Assembly (NCBI GenBank): GCA_032622095.1
Contig: CP136066.1
Coordinates: 46,658,911 to 46,722,910, forward strand
Reading direction: 5' to 3'
Source of the DNA: Siphonodentalium dalli
Taxonomy: Eukaryota; Mollusca; Scaphopoda; Gadilida; Siphonodentaliidae
DNA: 64,000 nucleotides
Shown piece by piece: positions 54,288 through 64,000 of this stretch (position 1 is its first letter; each line of letters starts with the position of its first letter). Under the pieces are notes generated by a model. It did no database searches. It was not told the DNA's origin and saw nothing but the letters and a program-made list of their open reading frames with translations. The position numbers and the translations under genes were made by a program.

Positions 54288-57200
54288 GTAAGAATAATAA
54301 ATTATTTAAACATTTGAGCACGTATTTAGGTTCACATGGGGCAGTATTCACGACTTTGGTAAATATTGCATGTCTCCGTTAATTGATATCTAACAGTATG
54401 TTAGAAATGCATATTAATGCATGCATCCATAGCGTTCCAAGAACAGTTATATTTTACTTTTCCCATTAACCGTGTATTTAAAATTACATATTTATTGACC
54501 TAATAATTGACCAAATGTTCTTTAAGTTATAAATTATATTACCGGACAGCCAGGTCGTGCACGCAGAGGAATTGTAATTGTGCACATGAATCTGAATGCT
54601 AGTTTAATATGTAGAAATTTATGTTAGCTACTCATCTACTAGTATGTACAATATTGCCCAAACACTGACCTCTTAAGTAGATTCATTGAAAATTCATGGC
54701 AGCAAGGCCAAAAAAAAACATGGCTGTTTCCGATTTCATGAGCAAAAAAATCCAGGTAGGCAGGAAACTAGTTTTATATCTGACAATATACCCAGAATAT
54801 TCACCAGAAAGTTTGGAGTGATCTGAGCTCCAAGAAGCGACACAAAAATGCTATCTCCCGTGGCTCATGGCACCATGTCACAATGTTGCGCAATACTGTA
54901 CATGACAACATTGATACTATCGGCATTGCTAGCAAAAGTCTAGACAACTTCTATGCCATCATGTTGACATCTCATTTTCACCTGGCCGTGCGACTCTCAG
55001 AACAGAACAGATTTATTCCTGAATATTTGGATTCATCTGCAACCACAAATACATGTAATCATGTATCTTAATAGAAGTAAATTATTTTTGAAAATTCAAT
55101 ATAAAATAATTGCTGCTGAATGTAAACATAGTATATACTATATTTATATATATATATGATAGAATATCCTTATAGTTTGACGAGAAACAAGGTTTATTTT
55201 CGCGTGTTGATTCAGCAAATGGGGGACCGAGCTTTAGCGATGTTCGCCATTTGCTGAATCATACGAGGAAATATACCTTGTATCATGTCAAACTGTATTG
55301 TTTTTATCGATCGCCAAAGTTTAAAAGTCGTTAACATCTATTAAATTTGTTTAAATGGGATAAGAAATTAATGGGGAATTTCTTCAGGAAACAATTAAAT
55401 CGATTGCAAGATTTTTGGTTGTACATGTAGTTCTGAGAGCGTGACTTGATTATTCAGAACTACATGTACAATAGCTGGAGTGTCCGTTCTTGCTTTATTC
55501 TAGCCGTGCTAAAATAAAGCCATGGTTTATTTTCCAGCCTTTATCTTTATAGTAGATGACAAAGCTGATGGAAAAAAAGTGTCAATTTTACATGCATAAA
55601 AAACAAAAACAAAAACAAAAACAAATCCAGGTCGGCCCAATTTCGGCAGGTAGGTCGGGAAACCGGAAACACATGTTTTTTTTGTTGGCCCAAGCCATAT
55701 TTCTGCCTGAATCCCGACAAATTTCCCACAGTTCTACTGTGGTTTACCCTTTCAGTTTAATTGCCAGGGCTAAATGTTGTATCAACCCATATTCCTTTCA
55801 AATTTATTAACTATAATGATTAGCCCGTATATCCCCCTGCCTATGGTGGGATTTCCACCCAGGAGTTTGGGCGAATGATTGCTCACTGTGGTGTGATCTC
55901 CAGTCGACGCTATACCAAACAACTGTTGGTGAAATTTGTCAGGAAATTTATGTTAGTAGATGATTCGATATATTTCGAAATTTGCAATCGAATCGAATCG
56001 AATCAGGACGAACAATTCGCGAATCGAATCGAATCTCGAACCTTCGCATGGCCCTACGTGTGATGCATGGACAGTGGATTTTTTTTCATCAATTAATTGA
56101 ATTTCTTGTTATCTATTATGTCAAAGTTGCTTATTGGTTCTCACATTCAGTTATACCATTATAAATGCATTGTAAATGCATTGGCTATCAAGGTCGTGTA
56201 TGCATTCTGCCCGAATCGTTATACCTTTTGCAAAATACAATGATAAGAGAACATAAACAACAAATATTCGCTTAGAAATCCCACCATATGCGGCCTATTG
56301 GAGGAAGCACCGGCTCCAACTGCATAGCACAACCGAATATGACAAGCTGTTGGAGACGGGGGAAACTCGGGCTATATAATAATGTAAGATACTAGAGCTA
56401 TTTCGATCAATGTGTCACCTTAAAATTATAATCAATAACTTTGCAATAAATATAGAAAATTGGTAGATACTGAAAGAGTTAAAAGGTTATATACAGTAGT
56501 GCTCAAAGCAAGTCACCCTTTTAACTATAAGAGCTTTCCAATGAATGGCAGAAAGCCATATTTCTGACTAAATCCTGACAAATACCCATAATTCAGTTAT
56601 AAACACCTCAAGTAAAGTAAGTCCCCCGAATTTGATCGGTAATATCTCGGGGTCTATATGCGCGATCTCGATGAAATGTCACACGTATCTTCAGGATGGT
56701 AGTGGCAATGATGTCTAACAACAATTAACCCATCTCTTCTGTTTTGGTTGGATGAGTGTGAATTCAATGAACAAAATGCAAGTTTCAAACATTGCAAAGT
56801 GTATTTCATGTGAAAAACATTATTGGATAAGTGGAAATTTAACAACGGGAATTTAACACTATCGTGTGCCCACAACTACCGGCTATCTTCCGTTAAAGTT
56901 TTAACCCATGATTGCGGTTGCCCTTGCTTGGGCATGGGTGTAATGAAAAAAATGCAGATTTCAAAATGTTAAAAATTGATTTCATGCAAGACATTTTGAT
57001 GGAGTGTTCAATTTTATGAACGAATATCGTTCAATATCGAGTGTAGCATTCCTCTGTGACAAAAATCCCGAAAACATTGAGTCCAAAGAGCGTTCGTTAA
57101 CGGAATATTGGTCATTGTTGTGTTTAGCCCAATAATAAACAAGATAATAGGCGTGTCTGATTCTTAGTTAATCAAATAAATCAACCTGAAATGGTTTCTC

Positions 57201-60200
57201 TAAGAAAATCAGTCATGAATATGAAATAATGAGGTAAATAATGCCGTATGATAAGGATCCCAAAACAAAGCAGCATACATGGATGATTTTTACTTGAAAT
57301 GTAATACCTGTAAGAGTATCACCTGTTTCGCGTGTATTTGGTGAATAAACATGTACATGTACATACTGCTTTCGTCATCAAAGAATTCATTTGATTGTTC
57401 ATTGATTTTTGAATCACATTTCTTAAATTGACTTTGGGCGTCATTCTAATTCATACTCTTATTAAGAGTGATTGTGACATTTGCCCCTTTTACCATCAAG
57501 TTCATCAAATAACTGTTCAACCTAATAACGGGCGTATCTTGTTATCCTTTTCAAATGCCAGTTTTATTGGTTTTGGTGAGTCGCATGGATAAAGTGAATA
57601 TTTTTTTCTGAGCAAAATTGACTCCTCTTCAAAATACCGCATCGAACCCAAAAGTGATCGGACTTAGTCATTTTGTAAATGTACTAAACGCTGAACATTT
57701 AGTGTCCCTTTAATGAATAGTAGCAGCAGAATGATACATCTGATAAGACTATTCCAATCCTACACAACACTCAGTGATGTATCAATTTCACCACCTGCTC
57801 TCATTAATGATCACACCTCTGTCTGGGAGTCTATTATGATATAAAAACATCAGGGGTCCACTGGTCTCTGATACGCCCAGTACATGAATCATGTTTTAAA
57901 TTAAAGTAGAATGTTGCTCTTGTGTATTACACACATATGTTAGTGATGTGGTCACACTTCATGAAAAAAGTAATAAACGTAGGGTCCTGAATAACAAGCG
58001 TACGTGGGGGATTCTGTCTTTAAATTAATAAGCGTACCGTTCGTTGACTTCGGTCACACGAGTATTATAGTAATAGTCTCTAAGTCGTAACACGGTTTCA
58101 AGCCAATGAGGCCAGTACATACCAGTTGGTGACAAAATCATCGCCAATACATACCGAATGAATGTTAAAAAGACAAATACATGTACACGTACCGGCAGTG
58201 ATTCAATTCACTAGGTGTTGTGGTGTATACATTCACTTGTCATTCCTTCAGTATGTATCGGCGATGATTTGTCATAAACCGGTATTTTCGTTCATATTCA
58301 TGATATTTCCATCATTGTCCTGTAACTGTGGCAGTAAGTTAAGTAACTACTATTAATTAGGGCCCTTATTTATTTCCAGTAAATTCCCATATGCACCGAA
58401 TACATTTAGTATTTAGTAATGAATGTTATTTCTTGCTTGTGCATGGCAATGGTGGCATGATGGCACGAATACAGGGTGAAGTTACCCAACACTGTACATG
58501 TGCCCATGGCTGCACTGCATGTAATAATATGAAACGATACATAAAATATACCCTCTTTTAATAAGAATGCCATTGATATTTTATGCATTGTTTCAAATCC
58601 ATGGCCCGGTCTTGGTGACCACGTATTAAACAATAATCATGCATTAATTCAAGTTCTACAAAGAAACATAACATGAAAGGCATGTTAAAATTCTAATGCA
58701 ATTGGTTTACATATAATCTCAGTATTTCAGAGGCAGTTTAACTGGTATATATTGAAGGGGGATGCTATAGTAGTGTGAACGTATAAGGTGCATCCCCCGG
58801 AAGATATGCATGTGTATATTATACTTATGATATGTATTTATGTATTTACTTTAAGTGTTTCTGATTCCTGTGATCCAAAATCGTCAACTTAAAGGATTAA
58901 ATATTAATTTAGTGCAAAACTGGTTATAAGTTCATAACTTATAACCTGATTATTGTTATAATATTAATTCAATGCTTTGTGGAAGAAGTGTGTTTTAGAA
59001 ATACACATCGCGTAATTGTAACGGAATAGATTACGGAAGATTAGATGATACCGCTGTTCAAATGTACACCAGACATCTTTCTTATTTACGCAGACGACAC
59101 GGTTCACACGGACTAACCGGAAACGCGGATTCTAAGGGTTTCGGAATATTGTAGGGCTGCCAACGAAGGTTCTTCCAGTTTTAAGAGCTTTTCAGAGAGG
59201 TAAAACGCACAAATTCATGTTCGCATGCGTATTATTTCATTATGAACAACGCGCGATATTTCCGTACAAAACTAGCTTGTGGGGCGTATATCAGCAAGCG
59301 GTCAGGTAGCCCAATATCTTAGAAACTCCCACATGGAATTTCAGCTCAAAATTCCTTATAATATGCCACTGGGAGGGATAAGCTTGAGGGTGGTTAGCTG
59401 TAGAAATGTCAACGCGGAAGACTAGGGGTGCTAGCACCGACGACGAGGGCAGAACTTTGAGAAATATTCGGCTACGATGTATTCTCATCGAAACAATGCC
59501 GCAAAACAGATATATTGTACTGGTATTGAGTCGTGAATATTAGTGTAAACATCCGTTTAGTTGAAATTATAACCGAAAACTAGAAAATGTGCTAAGAACA
59601 GTATAGGCTATAATTATAATTAAAGAAAGAAATCTTAGACCGTGCACGCTTTTAAGAAATACTTACTTTCCATTCCTTGCTGTCATTGAATTTTCGTCTG
59701 CATGGAATGTGATATACCAGATAACTTTCTGTACTGATGATCTGTTTATTATATACATCGCTGATTCGCTGTCTAACTTGGTGTTCAAGAATAGGTAACA
59801 CATGATATTGTCAAATTGTGCAATTTCGATATGATAAAAGTTATAGTTATCGCGAAAAAAACAAATGTATACTATATATACAGTTTTAAGAGTGAATTGA
59901 ATTGTCTATTGGAACAGAATGACAAATGTCCACATTAGCCGTGTTTTGTTCTGACTTCCGGAGCGGATCACACAGGTTGGATTTTAGCCGGATCAAAAAT
60001 ATCAGATGGCAGTTTGAACTCTAACCGCCGATTTATGGCCAAACAATGTTTGTATGTTCCAGGGGTGGGGGGGGGGGGGGGGGGTGGTACATGCCCTCTT
60101 TTGTCCGAATTCTGCTCGGAGACGGTTTAGATTTACATGTGTATGGTGCATGTCGACATATAGCATGGAGTATATAGGACATATATAATAGCGTACACTG

Positions 60201-63200
60201 AGCCTGACAGAGGCTCGTGTGTGATGAGTTTCTGACAGGAAAGTGACATTTGGACTAAATAATAGTGGAAATATAACCTTAAATGCCATCTAAATAGACG
60301 GTTTGTTCTAGAAAGTAGAATCTTTATAATATATATTCGTATTATACTATGCAGCTATTCTTACAACCATTTCTGGTTTAATTAGTCTGTTGCCGCAATC
60401 CAGATCTGTTATGGAACGTACATGTGTATTATAGATTGCCCCAGTAGCCATATCGTCTCCAGCATATCCGTTTTGCGGCATTGTTTCGACGAGAATACAT
60501 CGTAGCCGACCAGTTCTCAAAGTGCTACCCTTGTCGTCGGCGCTGGCATCCCCTGTGTGAGTTTCTAAGATATTGGTCTACCTGACCGCTTGCTGATATA
60601 CGCCCCACAAGCTAGTTTTGTACGGAAATATCGCGCGTTCTTCAGAACTTAGGCATTTTCCTGCCGAGGGTACAACTTTTTTTGCAGCGGATACGGAATG
60701 TTTCCGACAAATACAACCATCCCAACTGCTGGTTTGCCTTCCCAAATGGCCCGGTCACTGGGATAGCTATAGAATATTACTACATACCTGTCCATAATGA
60801 AATAATACGCCTGCGAACATGAATTTGTGCGTTTTACCTCTCTGAAAAGCTCTTAAAACTGGAAGAACCTTCGTTGGCAGCCTAAGAATCTTCCGAAACT
60901 CTTAGAATCCGCGTTTCCGGTTAGCCCTTGTGCGGTTTTACTCTCTAACTCGGAGGTTGGCTTACAAAATGCGATAAATAAATTATCTGATAACTGTGCC
61001 CTCTGGTAGTTGAATATTAACTATTCCAAAACCAAAGCGATGACATTTGGGCGACGGTGTAATAAAAACACCCACTGTCAATCAGTATACGGGGTGAACA
61101 AATCGAAACGGTTGACCATTACAAGTATCTAGGTACATGGTTTACAAAATCTGATACTTTTATAAGTGAACGCAATGCGCGATGCGAGTCAGCTGAAAGC
61201 AATGTACACCCTTGAGGAAATACAAATTACCAATCCACAGGGGGTAATCGGGTACAACGGCGGCTTGTAAAGGCACGACCGGAAACTGGTAAAATGTGTT
61301 GCTTGTATACATACGGCTGGCAGCAACTACCTGGTACGGCCGCGGGCCGCCTGCAAACTCAACGTGTCAAATGCTCACAAACCGACAGCCGTACCTCATT
61401 TTTTCACGTTAGTGTGGTAAATATACTCTTATGTCGCCAAAACAAACCGGAAATATATGTGTCTTTCTCAACAGACAGAGTGATGATTCCCGATTAGAAA
61501 AGCGGTGTACTCCATATGTATTACGTTGAAGATTTGCCAACAGCGTGCACCAAATTAGCAGTCCCGAGGGATATTTTCAAAAGTGGTCAGCAAATGTTGC
61601 TATCATGGCTATATTGCGCTATACTAGTATCTTTCACAACTGAATTCATCTGTGGTTATATAACGATATATATATGGACCGAACATTGTCGCATTGATAT
61701 TCGCAAATACGATGATACTAATGAAGAATAGAGTTAGTTTTGTATCTATCCTTGTGAAATTTGCGCTGTGCGATCAGTTTCCGGTCGTGCCTTTACAAGC
61801 CGCCGTTGTACCCGATTACCCCCTGTGCAATCGAAACTGTGCTTGAAATATATCAGAGATCTATTGTTCCGATTATGTCGTACGGGTCCGAGGTATGGGG
61901 ACATGAGAGCATTAGGACATTCGAAAAGTTGGAACTATGGTTTTTAAAACTAATCCTCGGTTTTAAAAAATCAACGATGACCCCCTTGGTTTACGGAGAG
62001 ACTGGAATCTATCCAATATCAGTAATTATTAAGCATCGGTGTCTATCTTATTGGGGCAACCTTATGACCATGGATTGCGATAGACTATACCAATAAGACT
62101 TTACGTCAACAGAAAAAAAACTAAATAAATGGCTCGAATATGTTTTGGAAAAAACCAGACACGCTCAAGCTCAACATCTTGTTTAACTTATCTAACCGCA
62201 AAACCCTGACAAAAGTATATCATTACATCAGAGAGGCCCTCAACATGATAGGAACACCCCCCGTGGCACTTAAATACGCATTTCTAAAGCCGAATATATC
62301 GCACCACTTCCAAGTAAACAAAATTTCTAGATATCTGGTAACGTCTTCGTATATATATTTGTTCTTACCCATGATAACAACACCCCACCTGAATCATGCA
62401 CATGCACACCATAAATATTATATGTTAGTTAACAGTGTATAGCTCTTATGTCTAATATGATTTGTGAGCCAATACATAATCTGAATCTGAAGGATATGGC
62501 ATGCAACGCATATCGTAGCTCATATTGAATGAGTTTTTACTAGTATGCCTTATAAACATTATGTTGTGTGGCGATTAACTGTTCTAGTATTTTTTCTGTG
62601 AGTACTATCAACCAGGCTCCAATGTTGATGTAACCTTACAAATTCTTTCTTTCCAGTGAATTCCAAGCCAAAACCGACAGTGAATCGAGCAGTGATGATT
62701 CTCTGGACGGCGATTCTGAAATTACTGAAGACTCGGGAAGTGATACGATTATTGGTGACATTGAATGGTCTTGTGACTATGGATTGGAACTATATTCATC
62801 TGGATTGGCTTGCCAAACTTTGGGAAACACGAATATGACGCTGCTACAATGGCTCGCTGTGAATTTCGACCTCTTCTCGTCTCACCCAGCTATCAGCAAA
62901 GCGGCATTCGGGGATTACTTACGGCTGCAACGGAGACTCTATAATCTAGATATACTGCCGAAATCGTACAGTGAGGCCAGAACAATGATTGCACCATATC
63001 TCGTGAAAAAACGGATATTTCATGTTTGCACCAATGACTGTGTAATTTTTAGAGATTCATCAAAACATGCATATGCAGATCTGGTGCAATGTCCAGTTTG
63101 CTCGGAACCGAGGTATCATGAACATCATCAGGCAAGTTTGATCCCAAAGCGGCGATTTATTTATCTTCCAGTTGGACCCCGACTCGCGCGAATTTATGGT

Positions 63201-64000
63201 GATGCTAATCTGGCGCAAATCATGCAATCTCATGCAACAATGAATGACACTGGCGACGATGACATATGGGACTTACACCAATCGAAGATGTGGACAGACC
63301 TATATTCTGAAACTGGATTATTCAGAGGTAACTCAAGTGGTATGGCCTTGTCATTGGAATTGGACGGTGTGAACCCTTTCCATAATATCGGTGTGATCTA
63401 CTCAATGACACCAATGATGATGACAGTTCTCAACTGGCCAAGGCACATGAGAAATGCTTTCCACAATATTGTGCTCGTTGCGATTATCCCAGGAAATGAT
63501 CACAGTGAAGCAAAAAATCTTGACGCATACCTGGAAATACTTATAGACGAGCTGCTCTGTTTGGCTAAGTGCAAAACATACAACGCATATATGGATGCCC
63601 CTATTGATGTAAAAACTAAACTCCTGTTCTATGTGCTTGATTACCCGGGATTATGCAAACTATTCGGACAACATGGAAGTGGGGCAACTCAGGGTTGCCA
63701 CTGGTGCATGATCCGTGGGAAGTATTGCCATGGGTACGCCAAAATGATGTACCTCTCGAACAGATCATATTTGAAGGAAACTGATCCTATACGCGAGGAT
63801 AAAACAAACTTCATTGAGAAATGCGCTGATGTTACAAACCGACCTGACCCAAGACAATACAAGAGCGAGCATGCCTACAGAGAGGCTTTTGATATGAGTC
63901 GGAACAAAACTGATGCCGCCATAATAGCAACAGCGACTGGGTGTAAAGGGGATAGGGTGACATCGTCCATCCCAGAGTTTGATAGAATAACGGACAGATT
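53983..64000 (+). CDS. CACTA/EnSpm transposase (Transposase_21, tnp2-like), incomplete at right edge
   Basis: Exon 53983-54287 (102 codons, ends AG in phase 2) joins exon 62657-64000 (T completes Ser). The combined acidic linker reads smoothly (DIST-type Ser/Glu-rich on the left, KTDSESSSDDSLDGD on the right), which supports the join. The N-terminus has a cysteine cluster C-x-C-x2-C-x3-C and a His (RCGCALCKWEC). Exon 2 shows the tnp2 order: a CTNDC...CPVC zinc-like pair, RRFIYLPVGPRLARIYG, LELDGVNPF with the first catalytic Asp (codon 63363), LDYPGL with the second Asp (codon 63639) and the C-x-x-C pair CHWC (63696-63707) that lies between Asp 2 and the catalytic Glu in this family. The Glu lies beyond the window. 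No stop in 1344 bp suggests recent activity. Start at the second in-frame initiator is chosen because it is ATG. Terminal inverted repeats were not found. Confidence 0.9.
55172..55298. repeat. Hairpin (about 55-bp imperfect arms)
   Basis: The left arm ATAGTTTGACGAGAAACAAG and the right arm ending ...GTATCATGTCAAACTGTAT; both also share CAGCAAATGG/CCATTTGCTG. Confidence 0.75.
55419..55472. repeat. Short perfect hairpin
   Basis: TTGTACATGTAGTTCTGA and its exact complement are separated by 18 bp. Could be a structured RNA or a remnant, but no gene context supports that. Confidence 0.85.
55555..55640 (+). repeat. (AAAAAC)n simple repeat
   Basis: Four-plus AACAAAA-type units at about 55601-55622, next to unrelated DNA. 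Confidence 0.7.
56602..57130. mobile_element. TIR element family T1, copy 4 (right end lost)
   Basis: Starts AACACCTCAAGTAAAGTAAG after TA and follows the family into the middle, but the second arm and right TIR are absent. It lies in the transposase intron. Confidence 0.75.
57131..59071. other. No gene seen; one hairpin
   Basis: Contains ACGGGCGTATCTTGTTATCC (57526), a small piece of the GCCCGTTTT repeat family, and the hairpin at 58125-58290. Confidence 0.4.
58125..58290. repeat. Imperfect hairpin
   Basis: The left arm ACCAGTTGGTGACAAAATCA and the right arm containing GATGATTTGTCATAAACCGGT pair around GCCAATACATACCGAA/TTCAGTATGTATCGGC. Confidence 0.7.
59087..59104 (+). pseudogene. LINE reverse transcriptase catalytic core at insertion point
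   Basis: TAC GCA GAC GAC ACG GTT reads YADDTV, with the element at 59105 beginning immediately after GTT. Two catalytic aspartates are intact. Confidence 0.9.
59105..60932. mobile_element. 1.83-kb foldback DNA element, CACA ends, perfect 5-bp target duplication CGGTT
   Basis: The left end CACACGGACTAACCGGAAAC and right end (complement of CACAAGGGCTAACCGGAAAC) frame inverted arms of about 400 bp (59105-59515 and 60461-60932). The right arm carries an extra 140 bp (60645-60785). Duplications are 59100-59104 and 60933-60937. Excision in silico of the element plus one CGGTT keeps the surrounding RT frame open. CACA termini with 5-bp GC-containing duplications fit Transib/RAG-like transposons. 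No transposase frame is present, so it is non-autonomous. Confidence 0.88.
61236..61827. mobile_element. 592-bp MITE, 53-bp perfect TIRs, perfect 5-bp target duplication CAATC
   Basis: TIRs 61236-61288 and 61775-61827 are exact complements and start CACAGGGGGTAATCGGGTAC. The duplication CAATC lies at 61231-61235 and 61828-61832. The exact TIR identity suggests a young insertion. End bases and duplication length again fit Transib/RAG-like mobilisation. It lies within the same LINE copy as the preceding element but with different ends, so it is a separate family. Confidence 0.92.
62461..62656. other. Intron end before transposase exon 2
   Basis: Short non-coding segment with a polypyrimidine tract (TTCTTTCTTTCCAG). 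Confidence 0.7.
62657..64000 (+). CDS. CACTA transposase, exon 2 (catalytic region, open to window end)
   Basis: Acceptor TTTCTTTCCAG. The frame is open for 448 codons to the last base of the window. The DGVNPF, DYPG and C-x-x-C motifs are in their family order. The frame is easily missed because it has no start codon near its 5' end and lacks a stop in the window. Confidence 0.93.

Larger units (their letters stand above)
59072..62460 (+). mobile_element. 5'-truncated LINE fragment (RT thumb to 3' end), split by two insertions
   Basis: The reverse transcriptase YADD box is at 59087-59098 (DIFLIYADDTV). The frame resumes after the first insertion at 60938 (LLSNSEVGLQNAINKL), then NINYSKTKAMTFG and H-YKYLGTWF near 61030-61145. 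After the second insertion come SYGSEVWG (61873-61898) and the RLYQ/LNKWL-type C-terminus. Several point stops and a frameshift show decay. It has the same strand as the host gene. The fragment is closer to RTE/Jockey-type thumbs than to the left-edge LINE in details. Confidence 0.85.
54288..62656 (+). other. 8.4-kb intron of the transposase gene with nested elements
   Basis: Bounded by GT and AG. Contains two hairpins, a truncated T1 element, and a truncated LINE broken by two CACA-ended elements. No other coding exon was recognised. Confidence 0.75.

Noticed and set aside
59105-60932. Calling the foldback a hAT element
   Set aside because: The duplication is 5 bp, not 8, and the ends are CACA without a CAGGG core next to an 8-bp repeat.
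62656-62838. 60-residue plus-strand frame at the start of transposase exon 2
   Set aside because: It is in a different frame from the tnp2 motifs. The phase dictated by exon 1 gives the open 448-codon frame instead.

Overview
This is a fragment of an AT-rich animal nuclear genome. The signs are split genes with GT-AG introns, several non-LTR retrotransposon copies, DNA transposons with terminal inverted repeats (TIRs), satellites and long gene-poor stretches. The repeat style (GTCCGTCCGTC-headed arrays, TACATGTA-rich DNA, many foldback elements) suggests a marine invertebrate such as a mollusc, hemichordate or lancelet. The phylum cannot be fixed from sequence alone.

Three protein-coding genes are supported, all on the plus strand and all partly hidden by introns. 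(1) The 3' part of an SLC1-family excitatory amino acid transporter: six exons between 14819 and 29906, five of them certain, with matching splice phases and intact substrate and sodium site motifs. (2) A roughly 525-residue protein of unknown function with a SAM-like N-terminus: exons 39167-39242, 45287-46536 and 49693-49944. (3) A CACTA/EnSpm transposase (Transposase_21/tnp2 family): exon 53983-54287, an 8.4 kb intron, then a long open exon from 62657 that runs off the right edge.

The rest is mostly mobile and repetitive DNA. Left end (1-3560): a minus-strand non-LTR retrotransposon with endonuclease, reverse transcriptase and C-terminal zinc-knuckle-like region, broken by frameshifts. 3.8-17 kb: duplicated modules, a family of TIR elements inserted at TA, a second retrotransposon 3' end (plus strand), short tandem repeats and two hAT-like palindromic elements with 8-bp target duplications. 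17-30 kb: transporter exons separated by arrays, foldbacks and retrotransposon scraps. 30-39 kb: more TIR elements, including a hAT-like element that carries a minisatellite. 39-50 kb: the SAM-like gene with repeat-filled introns. 50-53 kb: an inverted pair of arrays and a 320-bp satellite built of three 107-bp subunits. 53-64 kb: the CACTA gene.

The clearest layered structure is in the CACTA intron. A 5'-truncated retrotransposon (about 59072-62460) is broken by two separate elements (59105-60932 and 61236-61827). Both begin with CACA and are flanked by perfect 5-bp target duplications (CGGTT and CAATC), the pattern of Transib/RAG-like transposons. Removing the first element plus one duplication restores the reverse transcriptase frame through the YADD motif.
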